Of a DNA stretch of 64,000 nucleotides, positions 34,085 to 46,137 are shown piece by piece. Within the stretch, counting starts at the first letter, position 1. Each line of letters begins with the position of its first letter. This stretch comes from Cryphonectria parasitica EP155 (taxonomy: Eukaryota > Ascomycota > Sordariomycetes > Diaporthales > Cryphonectriaceae): contig NW_024468916.1 of the NCBI RefSeq assembly GCF_011745365.1, forward strand, positions 789,630-853,629, in the 5' to 3' direction. The notes below the pieces were generated by a model. That model was not told the origin of the DNA and searched no databases. It was given only the letters and a program-made list of their open reading frames with translations. The position numbers and the translations under genes are program-made.

Positions 34085-37000
34085 GCGTGTGTGTGCGTTG
34101 TGTCTGTTTCTGCTCTGGATCTAGGATGCCCGTGCTGGGTGCGTCCTCGTCCCCGTCCGTAAATGTACGTAGGTGCTACTGTTTCTTTAAGAAACAGTCG
34201 AAGTGCGGATGCACACTGGCTGGGGGGTGTTGAGAGTGGGAAACACTTCTGAGCTCGGACAGGCCGCGCAATTGGGAAGCTCTAGGAGGTTGTTGTCATT
34301 TCTCTCGTGACCCGTGCTCGACCTGGGTCTTGTCTTCTTGTCTTTGCAGCTGTCACAAGTCCTTTTGCTGGACTGGCGGGCTTCGTCCCTGGTTGCCAAC
34401 TTTGAAGGTCGAACCCTGTGACTCAAAACCTCCTATGCTTGCGAGCTTGCAAGCAGCATCAACAGATGAGCCCAAGGACCCGCGCCTTGACGTGTCGACG
34501 TAATGCGCCGCCGTATGATATGGGCCGTATCGTATCGCTGCTCCGTCTTGTCCATCCAGAAGGGGATGCCAGCTGCCAGGGAACTTGCCGGGGACTTGCC
34601 TTGGCCAAGACCTGCCTGTAATTGCTCCCAGATATCCTCCCTGCTGTAAATTTGCGTACGCACTATGGGGTAGTCCTGGTCCTGCGGCAGGGCTGCGACA
34701 AGGTTCGATAGGGCGGGTGGGCGGTGGAGTCCGCGGACGCTTGATCAGGAATTGAATTTAGTGGGTGTTGGCCGTGCTCGATAAACGGGGGTCCTGTTGT
34801 CGCTGCTATTGTACTGTGGTATGTGCTGTCGTAGTAGCCGAGGGCACTGTAATAAGTGAGGTCGGGGGGTCCCTGACCCTGCTGTAGCTGTACAAGTAGC
34901 AGCGGTACGACTATGGGTGGTAGCAGCTTGGCCTTGGCTGACCTGGGTCTGGGCCCGGGCTTGACAAGAGTCGTGCAGGTGCGTTTGCTGACACTTGGCT
35001 TTGGCTCGAGAGCTTTCCTGGGTTCTGTAGTGCAAACGGTACAATTAGCGCTTCACGCCTAGACAATGCGAGTGGAAGACGAGCGACTGGGTATAAAGAC
35101 AAGGCGTATGCTCCTGCTGAGCTCTCGCTTGCGGGTCCAAGGCGATGCTGCTCTACCATGGTAATCAAGGCACCACAAGAAGACAGGTGATGGCTTACTT
35201 GAGGTAAAAAGGCTCTTGGCGCTCAAGACGAGAAAAGGGTACAACCCAGATCTGGCTTAGCAGACGATCGTCGCGACTTGGAGTGCGAGTCTTCAACTCG
35301 CCAAAACTGCTGGTGTTTCCGATTACCCTGTATCGAATCGAGTCCGAGTCAAGAGGGCCGTTTTGTCTTGGTGAATCTTTGGCACAAGGGTCTTTTAAGA
35401 TCTCGGTTGAATGAAAGACTGACGATCGAACAGCGAGGGAGAACAAATAAACGGTGACGAATCTTCGTATTATGTTCCGCTCTTGGTGATGTTGCTTTTC
35501 CCACCAGTTTTGTCGCTTCTTTGAGGCCCCTTCCATCCATTGACAATAAGATGCTGCAGTATAGCCTCCCAAACGACGTTGGTGGCACCAGAGTACTTGT
35601 CTTGACAGTGTGATTAAAGATGCTGGTGATACTCTTCGTACGGTATGGAGGGTGCCATTGTGCTGCAGAGAAGGCCGTGTAAGATACAGTGAAAATAGCC
35701 TCAAAGTGGGGTAGCACCTCACCACAGACAGTACCAAATCTTTAATTTGCACGGTGACAGGGATATGGTCCTGCCTGGGAATTATAGCGGAGACACACAC
35801 ATGGTCCAGGCTCATAGGGGTCCCTAGGGGCCACAGCCAGTTCCAAGAATTCCCTACCTGGCCTCTGAACTGATCCGCCCACCAGGTTTGGCCAGCTGGC
35901 TGCGGCTCAGCAGTATCCTCACCATATCACCTCACTCCTGGGGCAAAGATCCTCCTTTTCAGTCCAAACCCCCAAACCATCCCAAGAGCCAACCCTTTCA
36001 TGCTCAATTCCTGCTCAGGGAAGCTTACAGGAGCAATTGCCTTTTGACGGCCAGATGGCTTTGAATCCATCAGTCATGACACAGTGCCAATACCAGAGCC
36101 TGGCCAAAAGCTGTTGCACAGCCAACCCAGGACGCCTGCCCCAATCTCCCCTTGATGCCCATGCACGGAATTTCTTTCTGTGATACGCCCGCCATGGTAT
36201 GATTCCCCAGTCCTTTGTGTCACCCAGGCCAAATTAACTGGAGAATTTCATTCCTCAATCTCAGCCTCTCATCTCGCCCCCATCCTTCTCCTTTTCTTCT
36301 ATGCTGTCCCTGCCTGCCATGGGAATTCAGACCCAAGCATGCGGTATTCTGAGAAGATTTCCATATCTGGTGCTGATGCTGGCACATGCCTGTGAATTGG
36401 TTTGGTCATTTGGTTTAGGTTCCCCTGCCTTTGGCCCTATGGCACTACTATGTTACATGGTAGTGCTTGAATTCATATTGATATTCAGTGAATATGCTTT
36501 CTATTAACCCATTTTTAATTTCGTCATAGCCAAATTTTCACCCTCTAGTCCTGATCAGGTCCCAACGAATTTGCCAAAGTTTCCAAGGTGATTGATCCCA
36601 TGCGGAACTGCTAGTTGTGATGTATGCTGTTTTGGAAGAACAGGCATTCTATTCGCCCGCCCTCTTGTCCTCAAACAGCACAGCATCATCTTGTGAAGGG
36701 ATGATGTCTCACTGCTAGGGAGCGCTGTGAAATTTCCACATGACCCGACGGGACGATACAGACTTGGGATGATGCAGACTTCAAGTTGTTAGGAGTCAGA
36801 GCCTCCGGTCATCTTCAGTAAGGAGGGAGGTATCAAGACAGCTTTGCCAAGATCTGATGTTGCGTCTGTGCTCAACCTCGAGGAGGACCACCCCCTCACT
36901 ATGCCTTGTTTTTTCTGAAATCTTCTGTCTATAGGCTTTGATATAGATGCATCATATGCCTTTGCATGTCCATGTTACCATCCTATATTTCGAAGCAGGT

Positions 37001-37800
37001 CAAAGCAAAGATTGATGCTACTACCCTCAAACAGCAGGAAGCAGCCATCAGGTATTGAGGTTGGCTTGATGAGGCGGCCTCTATGGTCCAAGTCTCTAGA
37101 TATAGAGGTCTCCTCGTCAAAATCAGGCCCTCGCATTCCACCAGCTTTGCAGCTGTTCTAAGAGATATATTCTGTGGCTCGAGGAGGCTTGGTCTCTAAA
37201 TGGAGCATCTTTTCCTCATCGCAAGGTCGTAAATGGGCCCGTGGTAGTATAGTCAATTATCAGCTCGTGCGCTCTAGATAGTACCAGTTGTATTGACCAG
37301 GGAAGAGAAGGGCGTATCCAGGCAGGTGAAGCGGTCAAGGAACAGGAATACACAGGTAGCGAAGGTCTTGCGGCGCCATGTCTGATTCCTCAGAACGTCT
37401 TCTTTGCGGGCAAGGGAACGGTAGGATCTTCGATGCTCTGCAGACCTTGTCTCGATGCCTCCGTTCGGACAAGGAGGTAGACAGCGACGTGGAGAATCTC
37501 GATCCCGCTGGAGGTATGCAAAGCCGCAAAGCTTCATCCTCCGTCCGTAGAGCCACCCTTTACCACCCAGCACCAAATCTTACCTGAGGACCTCGCCAAT
37601 CTCAAGATCAGCGTATTGAGCCTGGATCATTCTGCGCGCAGAAATTTGCCAAAAGGCCCGGGGAGGGGGCCAGAGGCTTCCAGCACCTTCATTACTAATC
37701 CTGTCTACTTTGTGAAAACAATGCGGACTAGCTGCAGCTGGCGGGGCTGGCTGCCCCAAACCCTGAGCACAAGCCTAGGGTCCCACGAGGCTGAGCAGCC

Positions 37801-38020
37801 ACGCGGCTGAGCAACAACTACACGAGGCTACAACCAAAGACATCACCACTGAGCAAGACTACATAGTACTCCAATTGATATAACAATACTACAATAGCTC
37901 CCTCATACAATGGTAGCCAAGGAAAAAGAGTCTTGACCATGCATAGTAGGCCACACAATACAAATAGAGAAAAAGAGGTGATGTTGTGGGAAACACCATG
38001 AGAATTGCTCAGCCGCGCGG
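37801..38020. repeat. Short element with terminal inverted repeats (MITE-like)
   Basis: The left end reads cgcggctgagcaa and the right end its reverse complement ttgctcagccgcg. They enclose about 190 bases of AT-rich non-coding DNA. A further ctgagca lies just outside the left end. No clear target-site duplication is seen. Confidence 0.45.
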
Positions 38021-38546
38021 GGCCTCTCTGCCCTAATCGACACTGTGTCTGCCACCTGGCCCAGCCCACAACTCACAACACCACGACTCACTGTATCACG
38101 ACTCACCATGATGTCGTTTTGCAGAGACATCCTCGCAGCTCCCGCCCAAAGTCCCCGCTATTTGCCCCGCTGCAGCCTCTCTTCTGTCTACATAAACCAG
38201 CAACTCGTTACTGTTGCCATCAACAAGCTTCTGCCAACTTCCTTTCTCTTTCTCTCTCTCTGTCTCCTCCTTCATCCCCATCTCTGTCCCTCTCTTTTTG
38301 CCTTTCTCTTCTCTTCACTCTCTCCAAGCACCATCCATCTGTCATCTTCATCTCCCCAGCTCATCTCCCATCTCATCACTCAATCACACATCCAGCATCC
38401 AAGTCCGTGTCCAAGACACACAAAGTCTTTCATTGTTCAAGAACCCCATCCAAGTAAGCAAATCATCTCACATCACCAGCAGCTCATACCACAAACATCC
38501 ACTGACCGGACACTGCGGATCGTAGCTCAAAACTTTCGCAGACAAG

Positions 38547-39938
38547 ATGGCTCAGACCATGGTCAACATCACCATCCAGCTTGAGCACCGCCTCCGGATC
38601 TTGCGGGACAGCGCTCAGGCTGCTGATCCCACCAAGTCTCCGGCTGAGCTTGCATACGAGTGAGTTGTCACCCATAGAAGCAAATTTGCCTGCCTTCCCA
38701 CCCCCCCCCCCTCCCCTCTTCCTAGCTTCTCTTCCCTTTCTTTCCAACTGGGCCAGTGGCTCGACATGTTGCCATCTTCATGCCTGAACAGCACAATCTG
38801 TGGCAAGAGAAGTGGTGCTCCTGAGGCCCGTTTCGCAGAGGGAACGCTCACTGACTGAGATTGTTGTTTTCTATCAACTAGGCTCCACATGAATGGCACC
38901 CCCATCCCCCACGACGCCGAGGTGATCATGGGCTCTCAGGGCGCGCGCCTCGAGTGCCACGGAATCGTGCTGGCGTGCCAGTGTGACAATGTGGACGCCC
39001 AGTTCGGCTTCCCTCAGGGTGGAGTTCCCTCGATCCTCCACCTGCCCAACATCGACTCGGCCGATTACCAGAAGGCGGTCAATACGTTGGTGTTCCTTCT
39101 TTACCTGGAGGAGAATGGTAAGCCCAGCCAAACCCTTCCCACTTTCTTCTGTCCCCCCCCCTCCCCCCTCCCATCCAAGGTATCGATAGCTCATTCTCCT
39201 TGGTATTTCGCAGACCGTCCAACTGCCGCGCAGATCAACGCGGATATTGAGATCCAGGGCTTCAACCCTCCCCTGTTCTGGATCGGCTTCACGCTCGGCC
39301 TGGAGGCCCTCTGCCCCAAGGACCGCACCCTCGAGCGTCTGCCCCTCCACGGCTACCAGGACCTCGTCGACACCAAGATGCGCATCATGTTCCAGGCCGT
39401 GACCCCCATCGGCAACCGCGGCCCCATGGAGTGGCTCGCCCAGGACCTGCAGATCGACCTGGTCGGAGAGGGCATCTGTGCGGCGGTGCGCTCCCTGGAG
39501 CAGCACATGGGCCAGCTGGTCCACCTCGCCAACCAGGGCCCCCAGCTCATGGTCGAGCTGGCCCGCTTCTGCCTGGCCGTCCAGGTCCGCGCCCAGGACT
39601 GGTCCCCCGCCGACAAGACCAAGTTCCGAAACGACCTGGGCTTCCTGTGGGACCCCGCCCGCCACCCCACCTTCCTCAACGCCTACCTGAACCTGAACTT
39701 CGCCTGCCGCGCCGTCCGCATGGACACCATCATCGTCGTCCGCAAGAACAGCCACGACGAGACCTGCGCGTGCCCCTGCGTGCGCCGCTGCGACAAGATC
39801 AGCCGCAACAGCCTCGTCCGCCGGGGCCCGGGCAACCCCCAGCCCTACGTCCTCGTCAACCCCTTCGACGGCGGTGCCAAGCTCGTCTGCCAGCACTGCG
39901 ACCAGAACTGCGGTCGTATGCCCTGGCGTATCATCTGA
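38547..39938 (+). CDS. Conserved-looking protein of unknown function with a cysteine-rich C-terminus
   Basis: Exons 38547-38659, 38882-39117 and 39214-39938 give 357 aa (starts MAQTMVNITIQLEHRLRILR). I do not recognise the family. The middle is helical and well structured in composition (FWIGFTLGLEALCPKD, LEQHMGQLVHLANQGPQLMV). The tail contains CACPCVRRC and, 35 residues on, CQHCDQNC, a plausible zinc-ribbon or zinc-knuckle pair. There is no signal peptide or clear membrane helix. Codon third positions are strongly GC-biased, as in the highly expressed genes of the window, which argues for a real, expressed gene. Both introns contain long C-runs near 38700 and 39155. Intron 2 (96 nt) is in frame without a stop, so retention would insert 32 residues. 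Confidence 0.88.
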
Positions 39939-40746
39939 GTGTGCTGATTGGGGCTTGTGGATCGACCCGCTCACGTAGAGACGCGTCGGAGGGAACAGCT
40001 TGAGCAGCAAAGCGGGAGCATCAGTCGGCCGCTGGGGAGAACTTTGAATGGAAGGGTGAAGATCAGGATGGTGGATTCAGGTTTGAGACATGTTTTTTTC
40101 TTCTTTTTCTTTTTCTTTTTGACGAAACCGCGCCGAGAATTGGGCTAAAATGGGTAAGGCGATGATGACTGAGCAGAGTGGATCTGAAAGCAATTTTGCC
40201 CTCTCCATGAAGGATTGGCCAGCCTCTTCTGTCTCGATTATTAGCTTTCCCTACCCTTTTCCTTTCTTTTTTCTTTTTCTTTCCCCATCAGATAGTCTGA
40301 CTCTAGGATTGAGGACCTACCGGCTCGTTGACCATGCGGAACCAAGGAATTCCTGGATCTCATGCATCAGCATTGAAGTAACAAAGAGCCATTCCCTCAA
40401 TCCTACAAACAACGAGCATAACGAAATTCAGAAGCAATTGTCTTTTTTTACACAAAGCCAAGTTGTAATTGGGATGCCTGCGATTTTTGATACTACCTGC
40501 TATTTAACTGAATGCAATGCTTGCGAACTTCGTTGAGGTCCCATATTCTGGGCCACGATCATAGGACTTTTCCCAACCGGCCTGACCATTCCAAAAAGAA
40601 ATAATGTAGAAAAGCAAGAAGGGAAAAGATAAAAAAAGAGACCAAAAAAAATAAAAGAGCAAAACCTCATACCAATATTCCTCTCACCACCAGTTATCTT
40701 GCTGCTCATCGGGGTCGGGACTGACGGCAGCAGAAGCAGTATTGCT
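39939..40746. other. Convergent intergenic region
   Basis: About 800 bases of 3' flank for two convergent genes. T-rich tracts near 40092-40125 and 40253-40285. No gene is seen. Confidence 0.45.
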
Positions 40747-43700
40747 CTAGTCCCTCGCCCTGGACCCGTTCTGCCCGTCACGCACAGCAGCAAGGATGAG
40801 ATCCTTGGCCTTTTCGACACCATCCTTGGTGCCGATGACCTCGATGGCCTCCCCGTTATCACGAGGCACATTGATCTTGCACCCGCTCTGTTTACGGATC
40901 GAGTTCACCTTGCTTCCGCCCTGACCAATCACGTGACGGTAGGTCTTTGGGTCTGGCAGGACCAGGTACCCGGTGACATTGTCCTTGGCCTGGTTCAGCG
41001 CTGTGGTGATGGCGTTCTTGGCCTTCTCAATATCCTCTGAGGATCCCTTCAGAACCCAAGGGATCTCGCCCTCGTCATTGGAGACGCTCTCGACAACGTT
41101 CCAGGTGTGGGCGTCTTCGTCGGCTTCATCAGTGATGAGAGGAAGCGCGCTACCGTTGCCCCGGGGTGCAGCAGTGGTCTTTGGTGGTGGGGTCTGACCG
41201 GCGTGGTCAACAGTGACGTGGTAATCACTCCTCAGCTTGCGGAAGAATTGGCCATTGTTGGAGATGGCCTGGTGCAGGTTTCGCGGGACCTGAACCGTCT
41301 CTACCGGCTTGTCCTTCGTCAAGTTGGCGATATGCTCCTTGGCCTTCTCAACAGCCGCCTCCTGGCCGGTGATCTTGACTGCCGTGTCTGTGCTGCCCTG
41401 CCGAGGAATGTCAATCGTGACACTGAACTGTTCCTCCAGCCGCTTCTTGGTATCTCCGCCGCGACCGATCAGAGACCTATGCTTCTCGGTAGCGACATCG
41501 ACCGTGGTCGTAACCTGGCTGTCCCTGACGGACACAAAGTCCTCAATTTGCTTGATCAGGTTGTCAACAACCGCTGAGCGGCCCTCCAGGGTGATGGTGT
41601 TGCCATCAGCCTCCTGCTTCGGAAACTGAATAAGACGAGCACGCTCTCTGGCGTCGTCGGATCCACCGGCCTTGGTGACCATTTCACGGAGGTGAGCACC
41701 TGGAAAGAGAATAAAGTTAGCTTCAAGACCAAGCCCACACAGGATGTTCTGGAGCTGACTCACCTCCGGCACCAATCAGTGCTCTGTGGTACTTCCTCTC
41801 CACATCAATAGTCTTTGACACGGTATCATCAAAGGCGGCCTTCTTTTCTTCCAAAATCTTCTTAGCCTTCTCTACGTTTGCCTTCTTGCCCTTGATTGTG
41901 AGCTCGACGAGGGGTTCGTCTGAGTCCCTATCGTTGGGAACGTCAATCCTCGTCTCGGTCTGTTGGCGCAGGGCCTCCATGGCAGCACCGCCTTGTCCAA
42001 TCAAGGACGGAAGCTGCTTGCGCTGGACGACGACAGTTCCGGTAAAGGACTGCTCCTTCACCCAGTCGTAGAGCTGCTTCAACTCATCGTAAGAAGAGCT
42101 GACGCCCTTGCTTGGGCCGCGAATGATGATCTGATCGGGAGCTTGCTGGCGACGGGGCTTGGCGGCCTCACCAGCGACTTCGGCACTGTTGTCATCGTCC
42201 TTCCCGTTCTTCTCAGCACGTGGGAAGAAGATCATGACATTGTACCGGTTCTGGAGCCTGTTGACGGTCTTGCCTTCGGGTCCAATCAGGTCGCGGTGGA
42301 ACTTGGGCTCCACCGTCAGCGTCTTGGTGGTCTCGTCGGCAAGCTCCTTGCCAAGCGACTCAATGTGCGACCGTGCGGCTGAGGCCTTGGCCTTGGGGCC
42401 CTTGAGCTGGACTTTGCCGTTCTCGACCTGGATGTCGACATCGAACTTGTCGCGGAGATCCTTGATCCTGCTGCCCTGCTTGCCGATGAGATGATTGGCA
42501 TACTGCTGCGGGAAGTCAAACTCCAGAGTGAAGTCGCGTTCCTTCTCGTCCGCCTTCTCCTGCTCCACGAAGGCTTTCACCTGCTCCGCCAGACGCTGTG
42601 TAGCTGTCTCTGGCCCGCGCAGCGTCACGGTGGAACCGGTGTTCGACACGCGGATCCGGATCTGGTTGGGACCGCGCTTGTCTTGCTCCTTCTGGATAAA
42701 CCTCCGGAGCCTGTCGTGGAACTTGACAGGGACCTCGACGTTGACAACAGTGATACTGTCTTGCTGTTCCAGGATATCTCTGATGTGTTTCTCGGCAGCA
42801 CGGAGACCCTCCTCGAATGCCTTCACGTCACTCTGCGACGGGGCAGCACGTGGGATCTCGTAGGGGCTTCCGGCCGTGCCGGGGGCTTCGTAGACAAGCA
42901 GGACGGGTGCGCCGGTTTCGGACACCGCGGGGACCACCAGCTGAACACCATAGTTGTCGCGAACGTGCCGGCTGACCTCATTCTGCATATAAGGATGGAA
43001 GAACGGGTCCACATCGACAGTTCTCATCCTGGAAGGCGGGTGACTCTCGAAGATGCTGCGGATGTCCGAGGTCGCGGCGGCGGTGGATTGGCCCTGCGGC
43101 AGGAAGAGCTCCCAAGGGAGAGCACCATCCTGGGAGAACGGCGTGTTGATGTGAGCGCGGTATTGCTTCTCCAGGCGATCGATCTCATTGCGGTGGCGCA
43201 GGTAGCGTGTAACGTTCTTGGAGTGAACCGCACCCCTGCCGGGGGCCTGCTTGTTGGTCCACTTGAGATGGTCCACATTGTTCATGTTCATGCTCTGAGC
43301 CAGCGTCTCTGCCTTCTCAAGAGCAGCACTGATGCGATCCTCGGGTCCGACAATGGTGATGGCGTCATCTTCTTCATCTGTCGGCAGGATGATTGCACAG
43401 CCGGTCTCGTTGAAGAACTCCTCGGGTGACAATCCTGAGTGCCCAATGATAAATTGGTGGCGGCCGCGCTGGATCTCAAGCTGCTGCAGGAACAGCTGTT
43501 CGCGGAGCTCTGCAGCGCGGCGCTCGATCTCCTGCTTCAGAGCAAGAACGGCCTCGCGCTCGCCTTCCAACTGGATATGGTGGTCCTGGGCGGCACGGAA
43601 GGCAGGGCGCTGGCCAGGTGCAGGGACGGGCGTGGTGACCTCGGAAGACCACGTGGCATGAGGTGGAACGCGCATCTGAGCCGGGCTGGCATCGCCAGTG

Positions 43701-44761
43701 GTGTTGGCAATGAAGGGGTAGAACTCAGGAGGAATATCCCTGACCCTCGTGTTGACCTTCGCAGCCCGTTCGCCAATAATCTTGAGAATCTGCTCGCGGG
43801 CCTGGGCAGCCGAGATGGAATTGCCCTCGATCTTGACGTTGATGTATTCGTCATCGAGATCATCGACCGGACTGGCAGCAGACGGCTTCTTGTCATCCTT
43901 GGGGACCTCGATCCGTGCGCCTGTCTTCTCCTGGAGAGACTTGATGTTGGCGCCTTGTCGTCCGATGATGTGGGCTCGAGCGGACTGGGGGATGGGGACT
44001 TGGATGGTTTGCTGTCACACACAAGATGCCTTAGTTTTCTGTCCTCCGTACAATCTGCAGGAAAAGAAATGTTGGAGGAGAGAAGGGGGGGGGGGGCTTA
44101 CAGTAGAGCCGATCTGCTTGACAAGTTCCTTGAGTGCCTGCTGGGCCGCCTCCTGGGGGCCAGCAGCCTCGAACTTCTGGCCACCAGCACCTCCGGCAAC
44201 GGCCTTGACCTGGGCACGAGAGGATCGGTTGATGTCCTGGATGATCTGTGCCAAGGGGCGCCTCAGCTGATCACGAGTCTTCATGTGCTGGGGTTCGAGA
44301 ACGATAGACTCGATGTGTCTGCCGGGAAGGGTGACCGAGGGAGCCTTGGACTTTCCGGTGGGAGTCGCGGTGCCAGAGTTGGGGGTGGCAGCCCGCTGGG
44401 AGCCATTGACGGGGGCTGTGCCATTACCGTTGGTCCTATCCGCAAGAACGTTCCAGGTTCCCATGGGCACAGTCTTGGGAGCCTGCGCCTTGGGACCACC
44501 GAGTTCAGGAAACAGCTCGCGAGACTGGGTGTCCAGAGCCGGGGCTTTGGCCTTGGGGGCGGTAGCAGCAGCAGGGGCAGCCTCCTTTTGCTTTCCGGCT
44601 GCCTTCTCAGAGAGAACGGGGGCTTCAGCAGAGCCGGTATGAGGCTTCAGATCCTCATCAATAACATCTTCAACAGTGACATGATGGTCCTCTGCGGCCT
44701 GGGCATGCTCCTGCTGGAGCTTCTGGGCAGCGGACAGCGGCTCAGTCGTCGAGGAAGCCAT
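40747..44761 (-). CDS. SCP160: Vigilin/Scp160 multi-KH-domain RNA-binding protein
   Basis: Exons 44102-44761, 41764-44011 and 40747-41699 give 1286 aa. Vigilins bind mRNA through many KH domains and associate with ER-bound ribosomes. The N-terminus (MASSTTEPLSAAQKLQQEH) is a disordered Ala/Pro/Thr-rich tail with a TWNVLADR segment. KH GxxG loops can be followed along the chain: IGRQGANIK, IGKQGSRIKDL, IGPEGKTVNRL, IGQGGAAMEAL, IGAGGAHLREM, IGRGGDTKKRL and IGQGGSKVNSI. Degenerate ones such as IGHSGLSPEEF and ISNNGQFFRKL are also present, as usual for vigilins, where some repeats lack the motif. Intron 1 (44012-... 44101) has a long C-run straight after the donor GTAAG. Intron 2 is 41700-41763. 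The length matches fungal Scp160. Identification is secure. Confidence 0.95.
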
Positions 44762-46137
44762 TGTGTCAGAGCAGTCGATTGAGTGGAGGTGGGAGGGAGG
44801 GGGGATTCGATACAGGAGACCAGGAGTGAACAACCAAGAGAGGGATTTGACAGGAAGGGCTGTCAAATCAGGAGAGGGTGGGAAGAGAGGAGGAGAAGGT
44901 TGTGGATGATGCCAGAAGGACTCGAGCAGCGGCGGGTTGAAGGACAGGAAGGCAAGTTGCAGCAACCCATCAGCTGTGCGACGTGGACTTTCTCCAAATA
45001 AATAGCTCCACTTCTTTTTTCTCAACCCTTCTACAATAATGCTCTACTGGGTATTAGCGCCTCTCTCGGGAGCTGTCTCCCCACCAAGACCCCTGTTAAC
45101 CCCAGGCCCAGGCCCTACCTACTTCACCTAGGTACTTTAGGTTTGTCTTTGGGGTTGTCTAGGGTTGCGCCTAGGGTTGACCTTTACTGACCCGAATATC
45201 ACCAACTGTTCTTCATTTCAAGCCCATCAGACCAGAATGTTGTCACTGTGGTACAGTGACTTGATGTGACTCATGATTCACAGAAGGGGCCTTGCCTGAT
45301 CTGTTTGAAAAGCCTGTGGTTCACAGGTTCAGTTGTGAGCCAGTGCGAAGGGGCAGCCTTCTCCTTCATCTAGGCCAGAGGTTGTAGAATAGCCTATCAT
45401 CTTACACCAATCCTGGCCCTGGCTCCATATGCAGGTGTAATTCAGAGAAGACAAACACACAGGCATTTTCTCTACCCCTCTTTTTACTGTATGAGGCATT
45501 GTCTCCTAGGAAACCTCTTCAGCATCATGAAACATCGCTAAAGTGATGTCCATGAGTGACTGATCGAATCTCACATTAACATACATGCCAACAAGAGTCT
45601 ATCAACCCTCAGCTCACCAGAGCCCCGTGCCTGTACCTCTTACCATACTTCACCCAGTTCCATTCGAATTCGACCTGGGAAATTGCTGTAACTAGGAAAA
45701 CCCCTTACTGCAATCGTGGTGCCACCAATGATTACCATAATAGCAAGATGAGCAAAAGTAATTGCCTAGAGTGTTGGCGCTAGGCCAGGTTTGAGCAGAC
45801 ACGACGTGATGACCAACGTCTTAGGTACCAGACTAAACATGGCCTTTCATATAGCTTCAATAGTAGAGAGAAATTTACGCTTGCAGTGTCAGCATCATGG
45901 ACTTCCTAGACACCATCTTTTTATGTTCTGTCGAGCCGGAGTGCTGTTGTTACCCAAGTATGTATGCCCTTTGGTCCCGTATCATCATCATAGTACAATG
46001 TCCCTTTCGATATCTTACATGTTGGTCCTGTAGTTGACTTCCCTTACTGATCGCTCTTCAACACCCCTCCCCACAACAAACCAACAAGGCCTGCATGGAC
46101 CAGGCCTGAAAATGCTCCTGAATAATCAATACCCAGA
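44762..46137. promoter_or_regulatory. SCP160 leader/promoter and spacer
   Basis: About 1.4 kb. The SCP160 leader to about 45025 is purine-rich on the plus strand. Two ctagggttg copies near 45160-45177 resemble telomere units but are isolated. The stretch 45230-45530 has few CpGs. No gene is supported. Confidence 0.4.

Larger units (their letters stand above)
33324..38546. other. 5.2-kb stretch without a convincing gene
   Basis: Upstream of the Ste20 kinase and of the plus-strand gene at 38547. It holds A/T-rich homopolymers at 33422-33451, a GT microsatellite at 34042-34076 and a short inverted-repeat element at 37801-38020. It also has low-CpG DNA around 35920-36120 and a 206-codon minus-strand frame (35195-35815, starts MSLDHVCVSAIIPR) with no recognisable domain. 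The sequence near 37233 resembles the 5' half of a tRNA but has no T-arm. Long regulatory leaders, an lncRNA or transposon relics could be present; nothing is decisive. Confidence 0.4.

Noticed and set aside
34187..34426. Minus-strand frame with CDSCKDKKTRP, reminiscent of a Zn2Cys6 finger
   Set aside because: Only two of the six cysteines are spaced correctly and nothing follows; chance match.
37233..37300. tRNA-like sequence (cgtggtagtatagtcaatta)
   Set aside because: It resembles an acceptor stem and box A, but there is no T-arm or box B downstream and no clover-leaf can be drawn.
38874..40010. 378-codon open frame opposite the cysteine-rich gene
   Set aside because: Same artefact: Val/Asp/Gly-rich antisense translation of GC-biased exons.
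45155..45182. Interstitial telomere-like repeat
   Set aside because: Only two non-adjacent ctagggttg copies; not a tandem array.
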